Positions 35,227 through 44,202 are shown, counted from the stretch's first letter. The stretch is DNA of 64,000 nt from an uncultured Clostridia bacterium (GCA_947625835.1 CANQPY010000001.1:51981-115980); one strand, 5' to 3'. Numbers and translations: made by a program. The notes: generated by a model not told the origin, from the letters alone.

Positions 35227-35319
35227 ATGAAAGAGATGACGGAAAAAGAAGTAAAAGAGTTGCCTATAAAGATTAGAAAGGGGATTAAAAAAGATGAATG
35301 CAATTGTTTGTGTAGATAA
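35227..35319 (+). CDS. Hypothetical 30-residue protein
   Basis: Basic peptide ending CNCLCR behind a strong AAGGAG site between thyA and DHFR; overlaps the DHFR start by 26 nt, so it may couple their translation. Confidence 0.45.
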   Translation: MKEMTEKEVKELPIKIRKGIKKDECNCLCR

Positions 35320-35821
35320 AAATTGGGGTATTGGAAAAAATGGGGAACTCCTCTTTAATATCCCCGAAGACATGCAAAATTTTGTTCTTAATACTATTAA
35401 TAAACCTGTAATTATGGGGTTAAATACTCTGCATTCTCTGCCAGGTGGTAAGTCATTAAAGAACAGATTAAACATAGTAATTGCACCAAAGGAAGAAAAA
35501 CTACCTGATGATGTAATTCATGTAACAAACATAAAAGAATTATCTGATTATCTTGCTGAAAATAATCTTACAGATAAAGCGATGGTAATAGGTGGTGGAA
35601 TGGTCTATAATGCCCTACTCCCCTTCTGTGATTATGTTTTTGTTACTAAAGTTGATGCTGATGGTTATGCAGATACTTTTATTCAAGATTTGGATGATCC
35701 TAATGAGGGTTTTGAATTATTATATAAAACACCTCTTAAAAATGCCGATATAACTATCTCAGCTGAAAAGAAATGCCCCATCTCAATGCAATATATTATT
35801 TATAAAAATATGAGGTATTGA
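35294..35821 (+). CDS. folA: Dihydrofolate reductase
   Basis: 175 residues. IVCVDKNWGIGKNGELLFNIPEDM is the DHFR start, KPVIMGLNTLHSLPGGK the central loop and MVIGGGMVYNALLPFCD the GG cofactor motif. It regenerates tetrahydrofolate after ThyA, and pairs with folD later in the window. Confidence 0.9.
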   Translation: MNAIVCVDKNWGIGKNGELLFNIPEDMQNFVLNTINKPVIMGLNTLHSLPGGKSLKNRLNIVIAPKEEKLPDDVIHVTNIKELSDYLAENNLTDKAMVIGGGMVYNALLPFCDYVFVTKVDADGYADTFIQDLDDPNEGFELLYKTPLKNADITISAEKKCPISMQYIIYKNMRY

Positions 35822-35822
35822 T

Positions 35823-35990
35823 ATGGGTAAAGATTCATTTATAGCAGACACAATAATTAGGGACGAAGAAAAAGTAAAAGAAATTGTAAAAATTTTGAAA
35901 CAGCCCAAAGATAAAAATATTAAATCTTCTCAGCCAGATAAACTTCCGGAGAATGCAGGTCAAATTTGGTTTAATAAGAAGAATAGTTGA
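35823..35990 (+). CDS. Hypothetical small protein
   Basis: 55 residues, basic, 1 nt after DHFR. Its TGA stop (35988-35990) is part of the next promoter's TAGTTGATC. Confidence 0.55.
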   Translation: MGKDSFIADTIIRDEEKVKEIVKILKQPKDKNIKSSQPDKLPENAGQIWFNKKNS

Positions 35991-36015
35991 TCTTTTCTAC
36001 TGTGTTCTATATAAT
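35987..36015 (+). promoter_or_regulatory. Promoter of the TTGAT-N17-TATAAT family
   Basis: -35 TTGATC at 35987-35992, 17-nt spacer, -10 TATAAT at 36010-36015; drives cassette copy 4. Confidence 0.78.
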
Positions 36016-36033
36016 ACTTATAGAGGTAGGCAT

Positions 36034-36457
36034 ATGGAAAATAAAAAGAAACCTTTAGGCTTAGTAATTAGTAGAAGCGGACACCATTATTATATTTATG
36101 AAGACCCTATAGAATATGTTAATCATCTAGAGGGGCTTTATCTGGTAGATGACTATTTTGAATTTAATATGGACCTGGATGTTACAGGTAGATTTTTAGA
36201 AAAATTAGGACATAGTAACTACTATGCTATTATTTTTAATGAAAAAGGGTGGAGATACAGGGGACCAAACAATTCTTTAGCTACCAAAATCTGTAATCAT
36301 TATATTTATAAAGATCAGGTTGATGATCTTGAAGTTACTGGGGAAATGATTATAGCTTTTCCTAAATGGGAAAAAACTGAAAACTCAATCAAAAAAAATA
36401 TATAAACCATTATCTGAAAAAAGGTTAAGGAGACTTATAGAACATGCCCTTAAATAA
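36034..36457 (+). pseudogene. Cassette family A, copy 4, frameshifted at A8
   Basis: Begins KPLGLVISRSG, IYEDPIEYV, YYAIIFNEKG and IIAFPKWEK in the positions of family A. The original frame stops at 36405. Removing one A from the run of eight at 36391-36398 restores a frame IYKPLSEKRLRRLIEHALK ending at 36457, which matches the C-terminal helix of copies 2 and 3 and overlaps B4 as expected. A frameshift, slippage site or homopolymer sequencing error could explain it. Confidence 0.7.
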
Positions 36458-37015
36458 AAGAGTGTATATAAGAAATATAAAGGAAGATTTAGCACATTTT
36501 TCAAAAAGATCAAAGGGCCCTGAAGAACCTTCTAACTTGGAATCCCACTTTGAAAAACACCAATCATAATATGCTAATGAAGATGAATATGACCAAGGGT
36601 TACATGATCTTACAAAGAGACCAGCCGCCCCAATAGGAAAAGAATCCTCTACTGGTATAAATGGTTATAAAACGCAGACAGGTGTGAAAGTTAAATACAG
36701 GCCGTTTAGGGGCAACATTCACTTATATGAGAATTGGGTGCATACAGAGGTAACGATGTTACTGGAGTAGGCATAACCTACCATGCTAAACCCTTAGATA
36801 AAATACTACAAGATATAGGCCCTTATGCTCCTTATCCTTTAAGTCGTAAGAAAAATGACTATCGCTATAAAAGTGATTTGGACGGCGGTTTTGAAGGTCT
36901 TGAATTCTTTGACAATCACCCAGAGTACCACGAAGGCGTAGATGAAGAGACTATAAATACAATCAGAGCAAAAATCATGGCTGGTGAAAGACTAGACGAT
37001 TTTAATACAATTTAA
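36444..37015 (+). pseudogene. Cassette family B, copy 4, broken by stop and frameshift
   Basis: From ATG 36444 the frame runs 41 codons to a TAA (36567-36569), continues in frame through DEYDQGLHDLTKRPAAPIGKE and GYKTQTGVKVKY (matching B2), then needs a frameshift near 36730. After it, LGAYRGNDVTGVG, LDKILQDIGPY, DYRYKSDLDGGFEGLEFF, HPEYHEGVDEE and RLDDFNTI complete the family pattern. At least two lesions, so inactive unless recoded. Confidence 0.75.
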
Positions 37016-37026
37016 TTACATTTTAG

Positions 37027-37055
37027 TTGATTTTTCTTCTGCTTTACATTATAAT
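37027..37055 (+). promoter_or_regulatory. Promoter of the TTGAT-N17-TATAAT family
   Basis: -35 TTGATT at 37027-37032, 17-nt spacer, -10 TATAAT at 37050-37055. Confidence 0.8.
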
Positions 37056-37088
37056 ATAAATAAGAATTAAATGTGAGGTAAGAGAAAT

Positions 37089-37514
37089 ATGAAAATGAGT
37101 GAACAAGAATTCAAAGCTAAATTGGAAACTTTACCTTGGACGTGCGATTACAATAAAAAGGTTGCCCAGGAAAAGCCTATTCGTGCTGAGTTCTATCAGG
37201 GCCTGGAAGTAGGTGATGGGGTTACTGTTCATTACTATTCCGATGCTGAAGCTTACACCATTATTAAGCGTACCAAGTGTAGTTTGACCCTTCAAAGAGA
37301 TAAAGCAACTCTTAAGAAGGGCTGCAAGCCTGAGTTCGTTCCCGGTGGCTTTGGTGCTTGCTGCACCAATAACGAAGACCTGGAATATGACTACGAGAAA
37401 GATCCGAATGGCAGTGTTCTTACAGTAAGATGGAGTAATAAAGAGGGTGCATTTATGTACCTGGGCAAGAAAGTTACAGCTGGCCGTCATGAATATTACG
37501 ATTATAATTTCTAA
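37089..37514 (+). CDS. Hypothetical protein
   Basis: 141 residues behind TGAGGTAAG. GDGVTVHYYSDAEAYTIIKRTKCSLTLQRDKA looks beta-rich; ACCTNNEDLEYDYEKDPNG follows. Codons are visibly more GC-rich than neighbours, suggesting recent transfer. Function unknown. Confidence 0.68.
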   Translation: MKMSEQEFKAKLETLPWTCDYNKKVAQEKPIRAEFYQGLEVGDGVTVHYYSDAEAYTIIKRTKCSLTLQRDKATLKKGCKPEFVPGGFGACCTNNEDLEYDYEKDPNGSVLTVRWSNKEGAFMYLGKKVTAGRHEYYDYNF

Positions 37515-37533
37515 GAGATGAGGATGAAATAAA

Positions 37534-37815
37534 ATGGAAAAAGAATACTATTCAATTGTTAAAAAATATAATGTTAACCCTTTTACTTCTGGTTTAATGA
37601 CTCCCTGTTTTTGTAATTTTTATCATGGTTATATTTTCAGAAAAGATGAAGACGGTCCTTCTCTTATTTATGATGCAGTATATACAAGCACTCAACAAGC
37701 CCAGGATGATCTTACTCAGGTTGCTCTTGCTTGTGATATTGGGTATGTTAATTTTTTAGGGGCATATGATGAAAATGATTATAAATCCAAAATGTCGGAT
37801 ATTTTTCATGCCTGA
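37534..37815 (+). CDS. Hypothetical protein
   Basis: 93 residues, no recognised family. Follows the previous gene by 19 nt behind GATGAGGATG. Confidence 0.58.
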   Translation: MEKEYYSIVKKYNVNPFTSGLMTPCFCNFYHGYIFRKDEDGPSLIYDAVYTSTQQAQDDLTQVALACDIGYVNFLGAYDENDYKSKMSDIFHA

Positions 37816-37863
37816 TAAATTAAATAAAATTAGTAAGAACATGTATTTTTACTATACTTATTT

Positions 37864-37896
37864 AAGATCAACTATGGAACTTAGTTGATCTTTTCT
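37864..37896 (+). terminator. Terminator overlapping the next promoter
   Basis: AAGATCAACTA (37864-37874) pairs with TAGTTGATCTT (37882-37892), 11 bp, followed by TTTCTTTTT. The 3' arm holds the -35 box. Confidence 0.85.
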
Positions 37897-37913
37897 TTTT
37901 CTTTTTATAAAAT
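37885..37913 (+). promoter_or_regulatory. Promoter of the TTGAT-N17-TATAAT family
   Basis: -35 TTGATC at 37885-37890, 17-nt spacer, -10 TAAAAT at 37908-37913 (weaker). Confidence 0.68.
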
Positions 37914-37986
37914 GGGTATAAAGAATAGAAAAATTGTAATTTTCGCATATCATTATATGTATGAATAATTGAAGACGGAGTATATT

Positions 37987-39120
37987 ATGGTAAAAAAGAT
38001 ACTAATTGATATTGATGATACTATTTCTGTTACTTCTTACAAATGGACAGAAATGGAAAAACTATATATGTGGAGAGAAGGCCACAAACAAATAAAACCC
38101 CTTTCTAAATCTTCTTATAATATATCAGATAGTTTTAGTCTTAATGATGAAGAAATGGCCAAATATAAATCATATATGTTAGCTAATTTTCCTTATGGGG
38201 ATTTGGAAGAGGTACCAGGCGCTGATAGAGCAATACGGTATTTAATTTCAAAAGGATATAATATTACCTTCATTACTAATAGAAACATATTACTTCATGA
38301 CATCACTACAGCTTGGGTAGAGAAAAAAATAGGGATTACCAACCCAAAAATTATATTTGGTGTAAATGACGATTATATTAAAAAATTACTTCAAAATTTC
38401 TCTTACGATATTTTGATAGATAATAGAGTTAATAGATGTCTTATTGCTCAGGCAGCTGGAATAACTCCAATACTATTTACAGGTATAGATGTAGACCATA
38501 CAGGAGTATCTTCAAAAATCAGTTATATGGCATTGAATGGATCTATTAATTATCAGGAGGTTCTTAAAATTATGAATGATAGTTCCAAAACATCTGGAGA
38601 AGAGGAAATAAAAAAGAATAATCTAGAAATTGGAGATTATGTTAAAATAACTAGCGATAGTTTATTTGAAAGGCACCCCAAGCTTCCCAGAGAACTTAAA
38701 GATAAGTATCTTCGAGTAATTGATCTTTATAGAAATCCAGAAACTGGGAACCTTGTTCGAGTTAGTGTTACTTGTGAAGGCGTTAATAATCCGAAATCAA
38801 AATATAATTGTTTTTATATTCCGGGTAGGTTTGTAAAGAAGGAAACAAATAGTGCACGGAAGATACCTACCAAGATGGAAATGGATAAATGTGTTTCAGA
38901 GGCTTCTAAAACTTCATATATTTATTTTATAAGTTTAAATGAGGGTAAAGGAGTAAGAAGAATCGTTCCTGTTATTTTTAGAAATGGAGAAAAAATTTCA
39001 AATAATCATGACTGGGTGTATTTACGTTCAATACAGGGCGATCAGGAATTTCTAGTAAAGAAAAGCCAAGTTTTTGAAAATAACGTGGAATTATTTGATT
39101 ACATTGCAAATAGGGAATAA
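37987..39120 (+). CDS. HAD-family phosphatase (5'-nucleotidase-like) with extra C-terminal domain
   Basis: 377 residues. KILIDIDDTIS is HAD motif I (DxDxT), FITNRN motif II, and DILIDNR motif IV. The first ~180 residues resemble NT5C-type deoxynucleotidases that trim dNMPs. The remaining ~190 residues form a separate domain (GDYVKITSDSLFERHPKLP, an SH3/KOW-like start) that is not part of that family. ATG behind GGAG; an upstream TTG at 37969 is in frame. Confidence 0.72.
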   Translation: MVKKILIDIDDTISVTSYKWTEMEKLYMWREGHKQIKPLSKSSYNISDSFSLNDEEMAKYKSYMLANFPYGDLEEVPGADRAIRYLISKGYNITFITNRNILLHDITTAWVEKKIGITNPKIIFGVNDDYIKKLLQNFSYDILIDNRVNRCLIAQAAGITPILFTGIDVDHTGVSSKISYMALNGSINYQEVLKIMNDSSKTSGEEEIKKNNLEIGDYVKITSDSLFERHPKLPRELKDKYLRVIDLYRNPETGNLVRVSVTCEGVNNPKSKYNCFYIPGRFVKKETNSARKIPTKMEMDKCVSEASKTSYIYFISLNEGKGVRRIVPVIFRNGEKISNNHDWVYLRSIQGDQEFLVKKSQVFENNVELFDYIANRE

Positions 39121-39124
39121 ATAT

Positions 39125-39409
39125 ATGTGTGAAAAATTCAAAAAAGGCGACAAAGTAGAAATTCTTTCTTTTGAAGAATTAAAAGAACAAGCATGTAAAG
39201 ATGTTCCTAATAATTATGAAAGTCTTTATTTTCCTTACTGTACATTTAAATTAAATGAAGAGATGAAACAGTATTGCGGAAAGAAGACAAAAATAATAAA
39301 CGTATTTGATGAATATGAGTTTGTAACGAAACGTAGTATACCCTGTTATAAATTAGAAATTGATAGTGGAGAATGGACATGGATGGGGCAGTGGCTAAAA
39401 ATAATTTGA
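39125..39409 (+). CDS. Hypothetical SH3-like protein
   Basis: 94 residues, FKKGDKVEILSFEEL start and GKKTKIINVFD; predicted small beta barrel. The start is the ATG 4 nt after the previous stop, as upstream codons overlap that gene. Function unknown. Confidence 0.58.
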   Translation: MCEKFKKGDKVEILSFEELKEQACKDVPNNYESLYFPYCTFKLNEEMKQYCGKKTKIINVFDEYEFVTKRSIPCYKLEIDSGEWTWMGQWLKII

Positions 39410-39588
39410 CAGAAGAGCAGCGAAAATACTGTATTCACCAATGTAAATATGGAAAACAAAAAGTCCAAGAATTACTGCATACCTGTGATAGTATTTTTGA
39501 CATGGTAGAAGATATGCAAATATTTACTGAAATCTGCCATGAAAAGAATAATTGTCCTTTTGATAATCTTAAAAAAGAAACATGCTAA
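39379..39588 (+). CDS. Small cysteine-rich protein
   Basis: 69 residues with CIHQC, a central Cys, and CHEKNNC; possible zinc site. Overlaps the previous gene by 31 nt; GGAG at 39367-39370 fits the ATG at 39379. Confidence 0.5.
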   Translation: MDGAVAKNNLTEEQRKYCIHQCKYGKQKVQELLHTCDSIFDMVEDMQIFTEICHEKNNCPFDNLKKETC

Positions 39589-39604
39589 ATTGTTTATATA
39601 TATC

Positions 39605-39640
39605 AAAATTGCAGTACTTATGCACTGCAATTTTTTCTTC
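39605..39640 (+). terminator. Rho-independent terminator
   Basis: AAAATTGCAGT (39605-39615) pairs with ACTGCAATTTT (39624-39634), then TTCTTCC. Confidence 0.85.
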
Positions 39641-39667
39641 CTTTTTGGGAAATAAGGAGACTCTATT

Positions 39668-40915
39668 GTGAATGTAATTAAGAGAAATGGTAAAGAAGTC
39701 CCTTTTGATGTGGAGAGAATTAAAAGGGCAATCACACTTTCAAATGAAAAATATCAAGATTTAAGTGAAGAAAAAATATTAGAAGTTACTAATAAGGTAC
39801 AGAAAAAGTGTGAAAAATTAAACAGAAATATACAAGTAGAAGAGATTCAAGACTTAGTTGAAAATGAATTGATAAAAATAAATGCATATAGAGTTGCAAA
39901 ACATTATATTAAATATCGTTACCAAAAAGAATTAGAAAGAGATAGATATAGTAAATTAATAGAGGGCATTAAAGAAAAACTAGAAGCAAGAAACATTACA
40001 AATCAAAATGCAAATACAGATGAAAATTCATTTGGTGGCAGATTAAATGAAACAAATTCACTACTAATGAAACAATATGCATTAGATTATTGTATGTGCC
40101 CTCAATCAAAAAGCAACCATTTAAATAATGAAATTTACATCCATGATTTAGACCATTACCCATTAGGCGACCACAACTGTATGTCAATGCCTATTGATAA
40201 ATTACTAGCAGAGGGATTCAATACAAGACAAACTGATGTTAGACCATCAAGTGGTATTCACACAGCATTACAATTAGTTGCTGTTTTATTCCAATTACAA
40301 AGCCTACAACAATTTGGTGGAGTAAGTGCAACGCACTTAGATTGGTCAATGGTACCATATGTTAGAAAATCCTATGTAAGACACTACAAACATGGCTTAC
40401 ATTATTTGGAAAATGACCCAGAACTTACAGATGAAATAAGAAAAAGATTAGATAATCCAACAGAATATTCAATTACAGATCCTGTGTATTCCCAATTTAA
40501 TAAAAGAGTTGCAGATTATGCGAATGAGATGACTTGGAAAGAAACATACCAAGCAGTGGAAGCACTTTACCATAATCTAAACACATTACAATCCAGATCT
40601 GGATGTCAATTACCATTTAGTTCTATTAATTATGGCACATGTACATTGGAAGAAGGAAGAATAGTAATTAAAGCGTTATTAGAAATATCAATTAAGGGTA
40701 TTGGTAAACTTTATCGTACAAGTATTTTCCCATGTGGTATTTTCCAATTAATGAAGGGGGTAAATAGAGCCCCAGGTGATCCAAACTATGATTTATACAG
40801 ATTGGCATTAAAATCCACCTCATTAAGATTATATCCAAATTACGCAAACTGCGATTGGAGTGGGAATGCTGGGTATGATAGGAATGATCCTAAAACATAC
40901 TTTTCAACGATGGGT
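39668..40915 (+). CDS. nrdD: Anaerobic ribonucleotide reductase NrdD, exon 1
   Basis: Class III reductase, makes dNTPs without oxygen by a glycyl radical. GTG start behind AAGGAG. This exon is exactly 416 codons: an ATP-cone (residues 1-~95), then FGGRLNETNSLLMKQYAL, CGIFQLMKG and ending TYFSTMG. The continuous frame runs 8 codons into the intron (KRKLQLI then stop at 40939), so an unspliced transcript gives a truncated protein. Joins exon 2 at 41166 (TMG|CRTANGWDINGLG). Confidence 0.9.
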
Positions 40916-41165
40916 AAGCGTAAACTACAGCTCATCTAAAACCTTTTGAACCTCGCCCGAGGGTGTTTGCAATTTGCAAGCTAACGATTAGGACCTGAAA
41001 AGGTTGAGATCGTGCCAAGCCTATTAAATATAGGAAGGTGTATCGACTATCCCTGATGAATGTAAGGGAGTAGGATTAGAGATAGGCACTAATTCGAAGC
41101 GAAAGGCTATCAAATATAGTTGATAGAAGACATAGTCAGTACTAATAGTAATATTAGATAAAACG
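40916..41165 (+). ncRNA. Group I intron in nrdD
   Basis: 250-nt insertion with no ORF. P1: exon GATGGGT (40909-40915) pairs with GCTCATC (40930-40936), ending in the U-G pair at the 5' splice site. P7: GACTAT (41045-41050) with ATAGTC (41132-41137) inside the hallmark AAGACATAGTC. P8-like stem: CCCT (41051-41054) and AGGG (41065-41068). It ends in G at 41165. Removing it restores an uninterrupted reductase, TMG then CRTANG. Confidence 0.9.
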
Positions 41166-42119
41166 TGTAGAACAGCTAATGGTTGGGATATAAATGGTTT
41201 AGGTCAACTAAAAGATGGCAGAGGAAATATTTGCCCCGTAACAATTATTCTCCCTACCCTTGCAATGGAAGCAAACAGAGATGTTGAAGCTTTCATGCAA
41301 TTACTTGATCAAAAACTACATGAAGCAAAAGACATGTTAATTGAGAGATTTAACTTTATTGCAAGTCAATCCCCCAAAGCAGCAACTTTCATGTATGAAA
41401 ACCATATAATGGCAGGTTATATACCAGAGGAAGGTATTCGTTCAGCATTAAAACATGGTACATTAGCCATTGGCCAATTAGGATTAGCAGAAACACTACA
41501 GTTACTTATTGGTACAGATCAAACAACTGAAACTGGTATGGAGTTGGCTAAGAGAATAGAAGCATTATTTAAGAAAAGATGTACAGAATTTAAGGAAGAA
41601 TATAAACTAAATTTTGGTGTTTATTACACACCAGCAGAGAATCTTTGCAAAACTGCAATGATTAAGTTCAAACAAAAATATGGTATTATTCCTAATGTAT
41701 CAGATAAAAAATACTTTACAAATAGTATTCATGTTCCTGTTTGGCATAAATTAAACGCATTTGAAAAAATTGATATTGAATCTCAGCTAACAGGATACAG
41801 CTCTGCAGGGTGTATTACATATGTGGAATTAGATTCATCTTCTGTCCATAATATAGGTGCAATTGAAAAAATTGTTAATTATGCAATGGATCATGATATT
41901 CCTTATTTTGCCATTAATGTACCTAATGATTTATGTTTGAACTGTGGGTTTACAGGTGAAATGAATGACCATTGCCCTCAATGTGATTCAACAAGCATTC
42001 AGCAATTACGCAGAGTAACTGGGTACTTAACAGGAGACTACAAAACAGCATTCAACGAAGGGAAACAACAAGAAGTTGAAATGAGGGTAAAACACACAGG
42101 TGTTGAAGTAGAGGAGTAA
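41166..42119 (+). CDS. nrdD: Anaerobic ribonucleotide reductase NrdD, exon 2
   Basis: 317 codons continuing in phase: CRTANGWDINGLGQLKDGRGNICPVTIILPTLA, KHGTLAIGQLGLAETL, then zinc site CLNCGFTGEMNDHCPQCD and the radical region RRVTGYLTGDY with its Gly. Spliced product is 733 residues, typical for NrdD. An in-frame ATG at 41265 is internal. nrdG follows after 5 nt. Confidence 0.9.
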   Translation, partial: CRTANGWDINGLGQLKDGRGNICPVTIILPTLAMEANRDVEAFMQLLDQKLHEAKDMLIERFNFIASQSPKAATFMYENHIMAGYIPEEGIRSALKHGTLAIGQLGLAETLQLLIGTDQTTETGMELAKRIEALFKKRCTEFKEEYKLNFGVYYTPAENLCKTAMIKFKQKYGIIPNVSDKKYFTNSIHVPVWHKLNAFEKIDIESQLTGYSSAGCITYVELDSSSVHNIGAIEKIVNYAMDHDIPYFAINVPNDLCLNCGFTGEMNDHCPQCDSTSIQQLRRVTGYLTGDYKTAFNEGKQQEVEMRVKHTGVEVEE

Positions 42120-42124
42120 TCTTT

Positions 42125-42577
42125 ATGAATTACTTAAACATACTAGATTGCTCAATAGCCGATGGCGAAGGAGTTAGAGTTGTACTTTTTGTAAGTGGTT
42201 GTCCCCACCATTGTTTAGGTTGCCATAATCCTGAGAGTTGGAATTTCAATGCAGGTAAAAAATTTACTTTTTCCACATTACGTAAGCTATATGAGTTACT
42301 TAGTAGAGACTATATAGACGGGCTCACAATTAGCGGCGGGGAACCCTTGGCACCTCAAAATGCGGGAGTAGTGTTAGAAATTTGCAAAAATATAAAGGAT
42401 AAGTTTCCAAATAAAAATATTTGGGTCTATACAGGATACACTGTAGATGAAGATCTAGCGGCTAAACTTAAACCATATGTAGATGTAGTAGTAGATGGGG
42501 AGTTTATTCAAAGCTTAAGAGATATTACTTTACCATTCAGAGGTTCTTCAAACCAAAATATAATAAAATTAAGTTAA
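42125..42577 (+). CDS. nrdG: Anaerobic RNR activase NrdG
   Basis: 150-residue radical SAM enzyme that installs the glycyl radical in NrdD. CPHHCLGCHNPESWN is the CX3CX2C iron-sulfur motif; ISGGEPLAPQN the SAM motif; DVVVDGEF the end motif. Co-transcribed with nrdD. Confidence 0.92.
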   Translation: MNYLNILDCSIADGEGVRVVLFVSGCPHHCLGCHNPESWNFNAGKKFTFSTLRKLYELLSRDYIDGLTISGGEPLAPQNAGVVLEICKNIKDKFPNKNIWVYTGYTVDEDLAAKLKPYVDVVVDGEFIQSLRDITLPFRGSSNQNIIKLS

Positions 42578-42585
42578 AAAAAATT

Positions 42586-42620
42586 AACCCTTTCCTTAAT
42601 TTGGAAAGGGTTTTCTTTTA
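42586..42620 (+). terminator. Rho-independent terminator
   Basis: AACCCTTTCC (42586-42595) pairs with GGAAAGGGTT (42603-42612), then TTCTTTTA; upstream A-run makes it bidirectional-looking. Confidence 0.9.
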
Positions 42621-42632
42621 CTGAAAATATAG

Positions 42633-42661
42633 TTGATCTTAACCTAAATATACTGTATAAT
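42633..42661 (+). promoter_or_regulatory. Promoter of the TTGAT-N17-TATAAT family
   Basis: -35 TTGATC at 42633-42638, 17-nt spacer, -10 TATAAT at 42656-42661. Confidence 0.78.
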
Positions 42662-42685
42662 ATATGTGAATAAGGGAGGAATACT

Positions 42686-43174
42686 ATGGTTGATAATTTT
42701 CCAGTAGCTGAATCTGTAAGAAAGACAGTAGAAAACCAAAAGAAGTATGAAATAAAAGAGGCTAATGAGGTTTTACCAGAAATATTAGAACAAATGATTA
42801 GAATAAAAGCTGATGATTTATGTAGTAATGTTAGTATTCCAGCTCTTCCTTGCCCATCTATGGAAAGTGCAACCCTTATAAAGGAGTTCTATACTAATTT
42901 TTACTTTTCTTTATATTATTTGAATTATAAGGAAGAAATGGAAAAAATAAGTGCAGGGCTTGCAGATTATGCAACATTTAAAAAACAATTAGATGAAGCT
43001 TCAAAATATTACTATTTAAGATATCTATTTGAAGATAAAAACATTTTAACTTCAATATTAAATTTACTTAAACAACAGGGCTTTGAAGCAAAGGTTGTTA
43101 AAGAATTTGACCCTAGTGGTGGTAATGAACCAAATGAGAAATTGTCCCTTGTAATTTCTTGGATGAGGGAATAG
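42686..43174 (+). CDS. Hypothetical protein
   Basis: 162 residues behind AGGGAGG. Last third (FEAKVVKEFDPSGGNEPNEKLSLVISW) looks like an alpha/beta end. The TAG stop lies at 43172-43174, within the TAGTTGATC element of the next promoter. Confidence 0.62.
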   Translation: MVDNFPVAESVRKTVENQKKYEIKEANEVLPEILEQMIRIKADDLCSNVSIPALPCPSMESATLIKEFYTNFYFSLYYLNYKEEMEKISAGLADYATFKKQLDEASKYYYLRYLFEDKNILTSILNLLKQQGFEAKVVKEFDPSGGNEPNEKLSLVISWMRE

Positions 43175-43203
43175 TTGATCTATTTTTTAATGCATACTAT
43201 GAT
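43175..43203 (+). promoter_or_regulatory. Promoter of the TTGAT-N17-TATAAT family
   Basis: -35 TTGATC at 43175-43180, 17-nt spacer, -10 TATGAT at 43198-43203. Confidence 0.72.
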
Positions 43204-43234
43204 GAAAATAAATAAAAATAAAGAGAGGTAAATT

Positions 43235-44188
43235 ATGGAACGATTTTTCCCTTGGGACAATTTAGGTTGCGATGTAAGTACTTGTGCAAATGTAAATGAA
43301 GCACTTAAAGCTGCACAAGTAGATTGGGAAGTTGAAGCCAAACCTGTTTTTTGGCAAAACAATGATGGTAAAGATGTTAAGGTAAAGGATTCCATTGCTG
43401 TTGTCAGAAAAGACAACCAAGAGTTTATTAGTGAAATTAGTTCAAAAAGTAATGTTATTCAAAACGCTCAAGCATTTGATTTCCTTGACACTCTTGTAGA
43501 AAAGACAGGTGGTGTGATTGAAAGGGTTGGTTATAGAGATAAAGCAGTCCATGCAATTGTTAAACTTCCGGAAGAAACAATTCTTGATGATGGTGTTGCA
43601 CCTTATCTTGTAGTCAGGAATTCATTCTGTGGTAAGGGTAAGCCCCTTGAAGTTTTCCTTTCCCCTTATAGGCTTGCTTGTGCAAACCAACTTTCAGATG
43701 CTATTTCAAAGTCCCGCAATGTATTTAAGTCGGATTTCTACATTGAAGATAAAGAAAGACAATCTTCTACAATTGAAAGTATCCTTAGAATTAAGGAAAA
43801 GAGAATGAAACACCTTGAGCAACAAGCCTCTATTATGGCTACTACAAAAATTGCGGCCAGAGATTTTGAAAATATTGTAAGTCAATTGTTCCCTACAGAT
43901 GCGGAATTAGATATTTCCAAGAAAAAGTTGGCTGCAAATGAATATGCAACAGAACAGCTTTATGTAGCCTATGATAGTGAAGACCTTAGCAATTTCAAAG
44001 GCACCGCTTGGGGTGTATTTAATGCAGTTTCGGATTTTGCCACCCATGCCCCTAGTTATAAGAAAGTTGAAAAAGGATTTGATACCCTTCCTAGCGAACA
44101 CCTTGGGGAAATTGAAAATAGAATCAAGTTATTGGTAGCAACAAGATATATTCTTTCCCACCAATATGGGTTGAAACTTAGTTACTAA
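43235..44188 (+). CDS. DUF932 family protein
   Basis: 317 residues with the DUF932 layout: ISEISSKSNVIQNAQAFDFLDTLVEKTGG, then VHAIVKLPEE, LVVRNSFCGKG and RLACANQLSDAI (family SxDGSxA/CxNxxxxA block). Common in phages and mobile elements; role unproven. GAGAGG site before ATG. Own transcription unit, closed by the terminator at 44203. Confidence 0.8.
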   Translation: MERFFPWDNLGCDVSTCANVNEALKAAQVDWEVEAKPVFWQNNDGKDVKVKDSIAVVRKDNQEFISEISSKSNVIQNAQAFDFLDTLVEKTGGVIERVGYRDKAVHAIVKLPEETILDDGVAPYLVVRNSFCGKGKPLEVFLSPYRLACANQLSDAISKSRNVFKSDFYIEDKERQSSTIESILRIKEKRMKHLEQQASIMATTKIAARDFENIVSQLFPTDAELDISKKKLAANEYATEQLYVAYDSEDLSNFKGTAWGVFNAVSDFATHAPSYKKVEKGFDTLPSEHLGEIENRIKLLVATRYILSHQYGLKLSY

Positions 44189-44202
44189 TGTATAATTTTT
44201 GT

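Noticed and set aside
41114..41126. TAGTTGATAG in the nrdD intron as another promoter
   Set aside because: No TATAAT lies 17 nt downstream, and the sequence pairs within the intron (CTATCA with TGATAG).
41265..42119. Separate second ribonucleotide reductase gene starting at ATG 41265
   Set aside because: It lacks its own ribosome site, and coding sequence CRTANGWDINGLG lies upstream of the ATG in the same frame. Intron removal gives one continuous NrdD.
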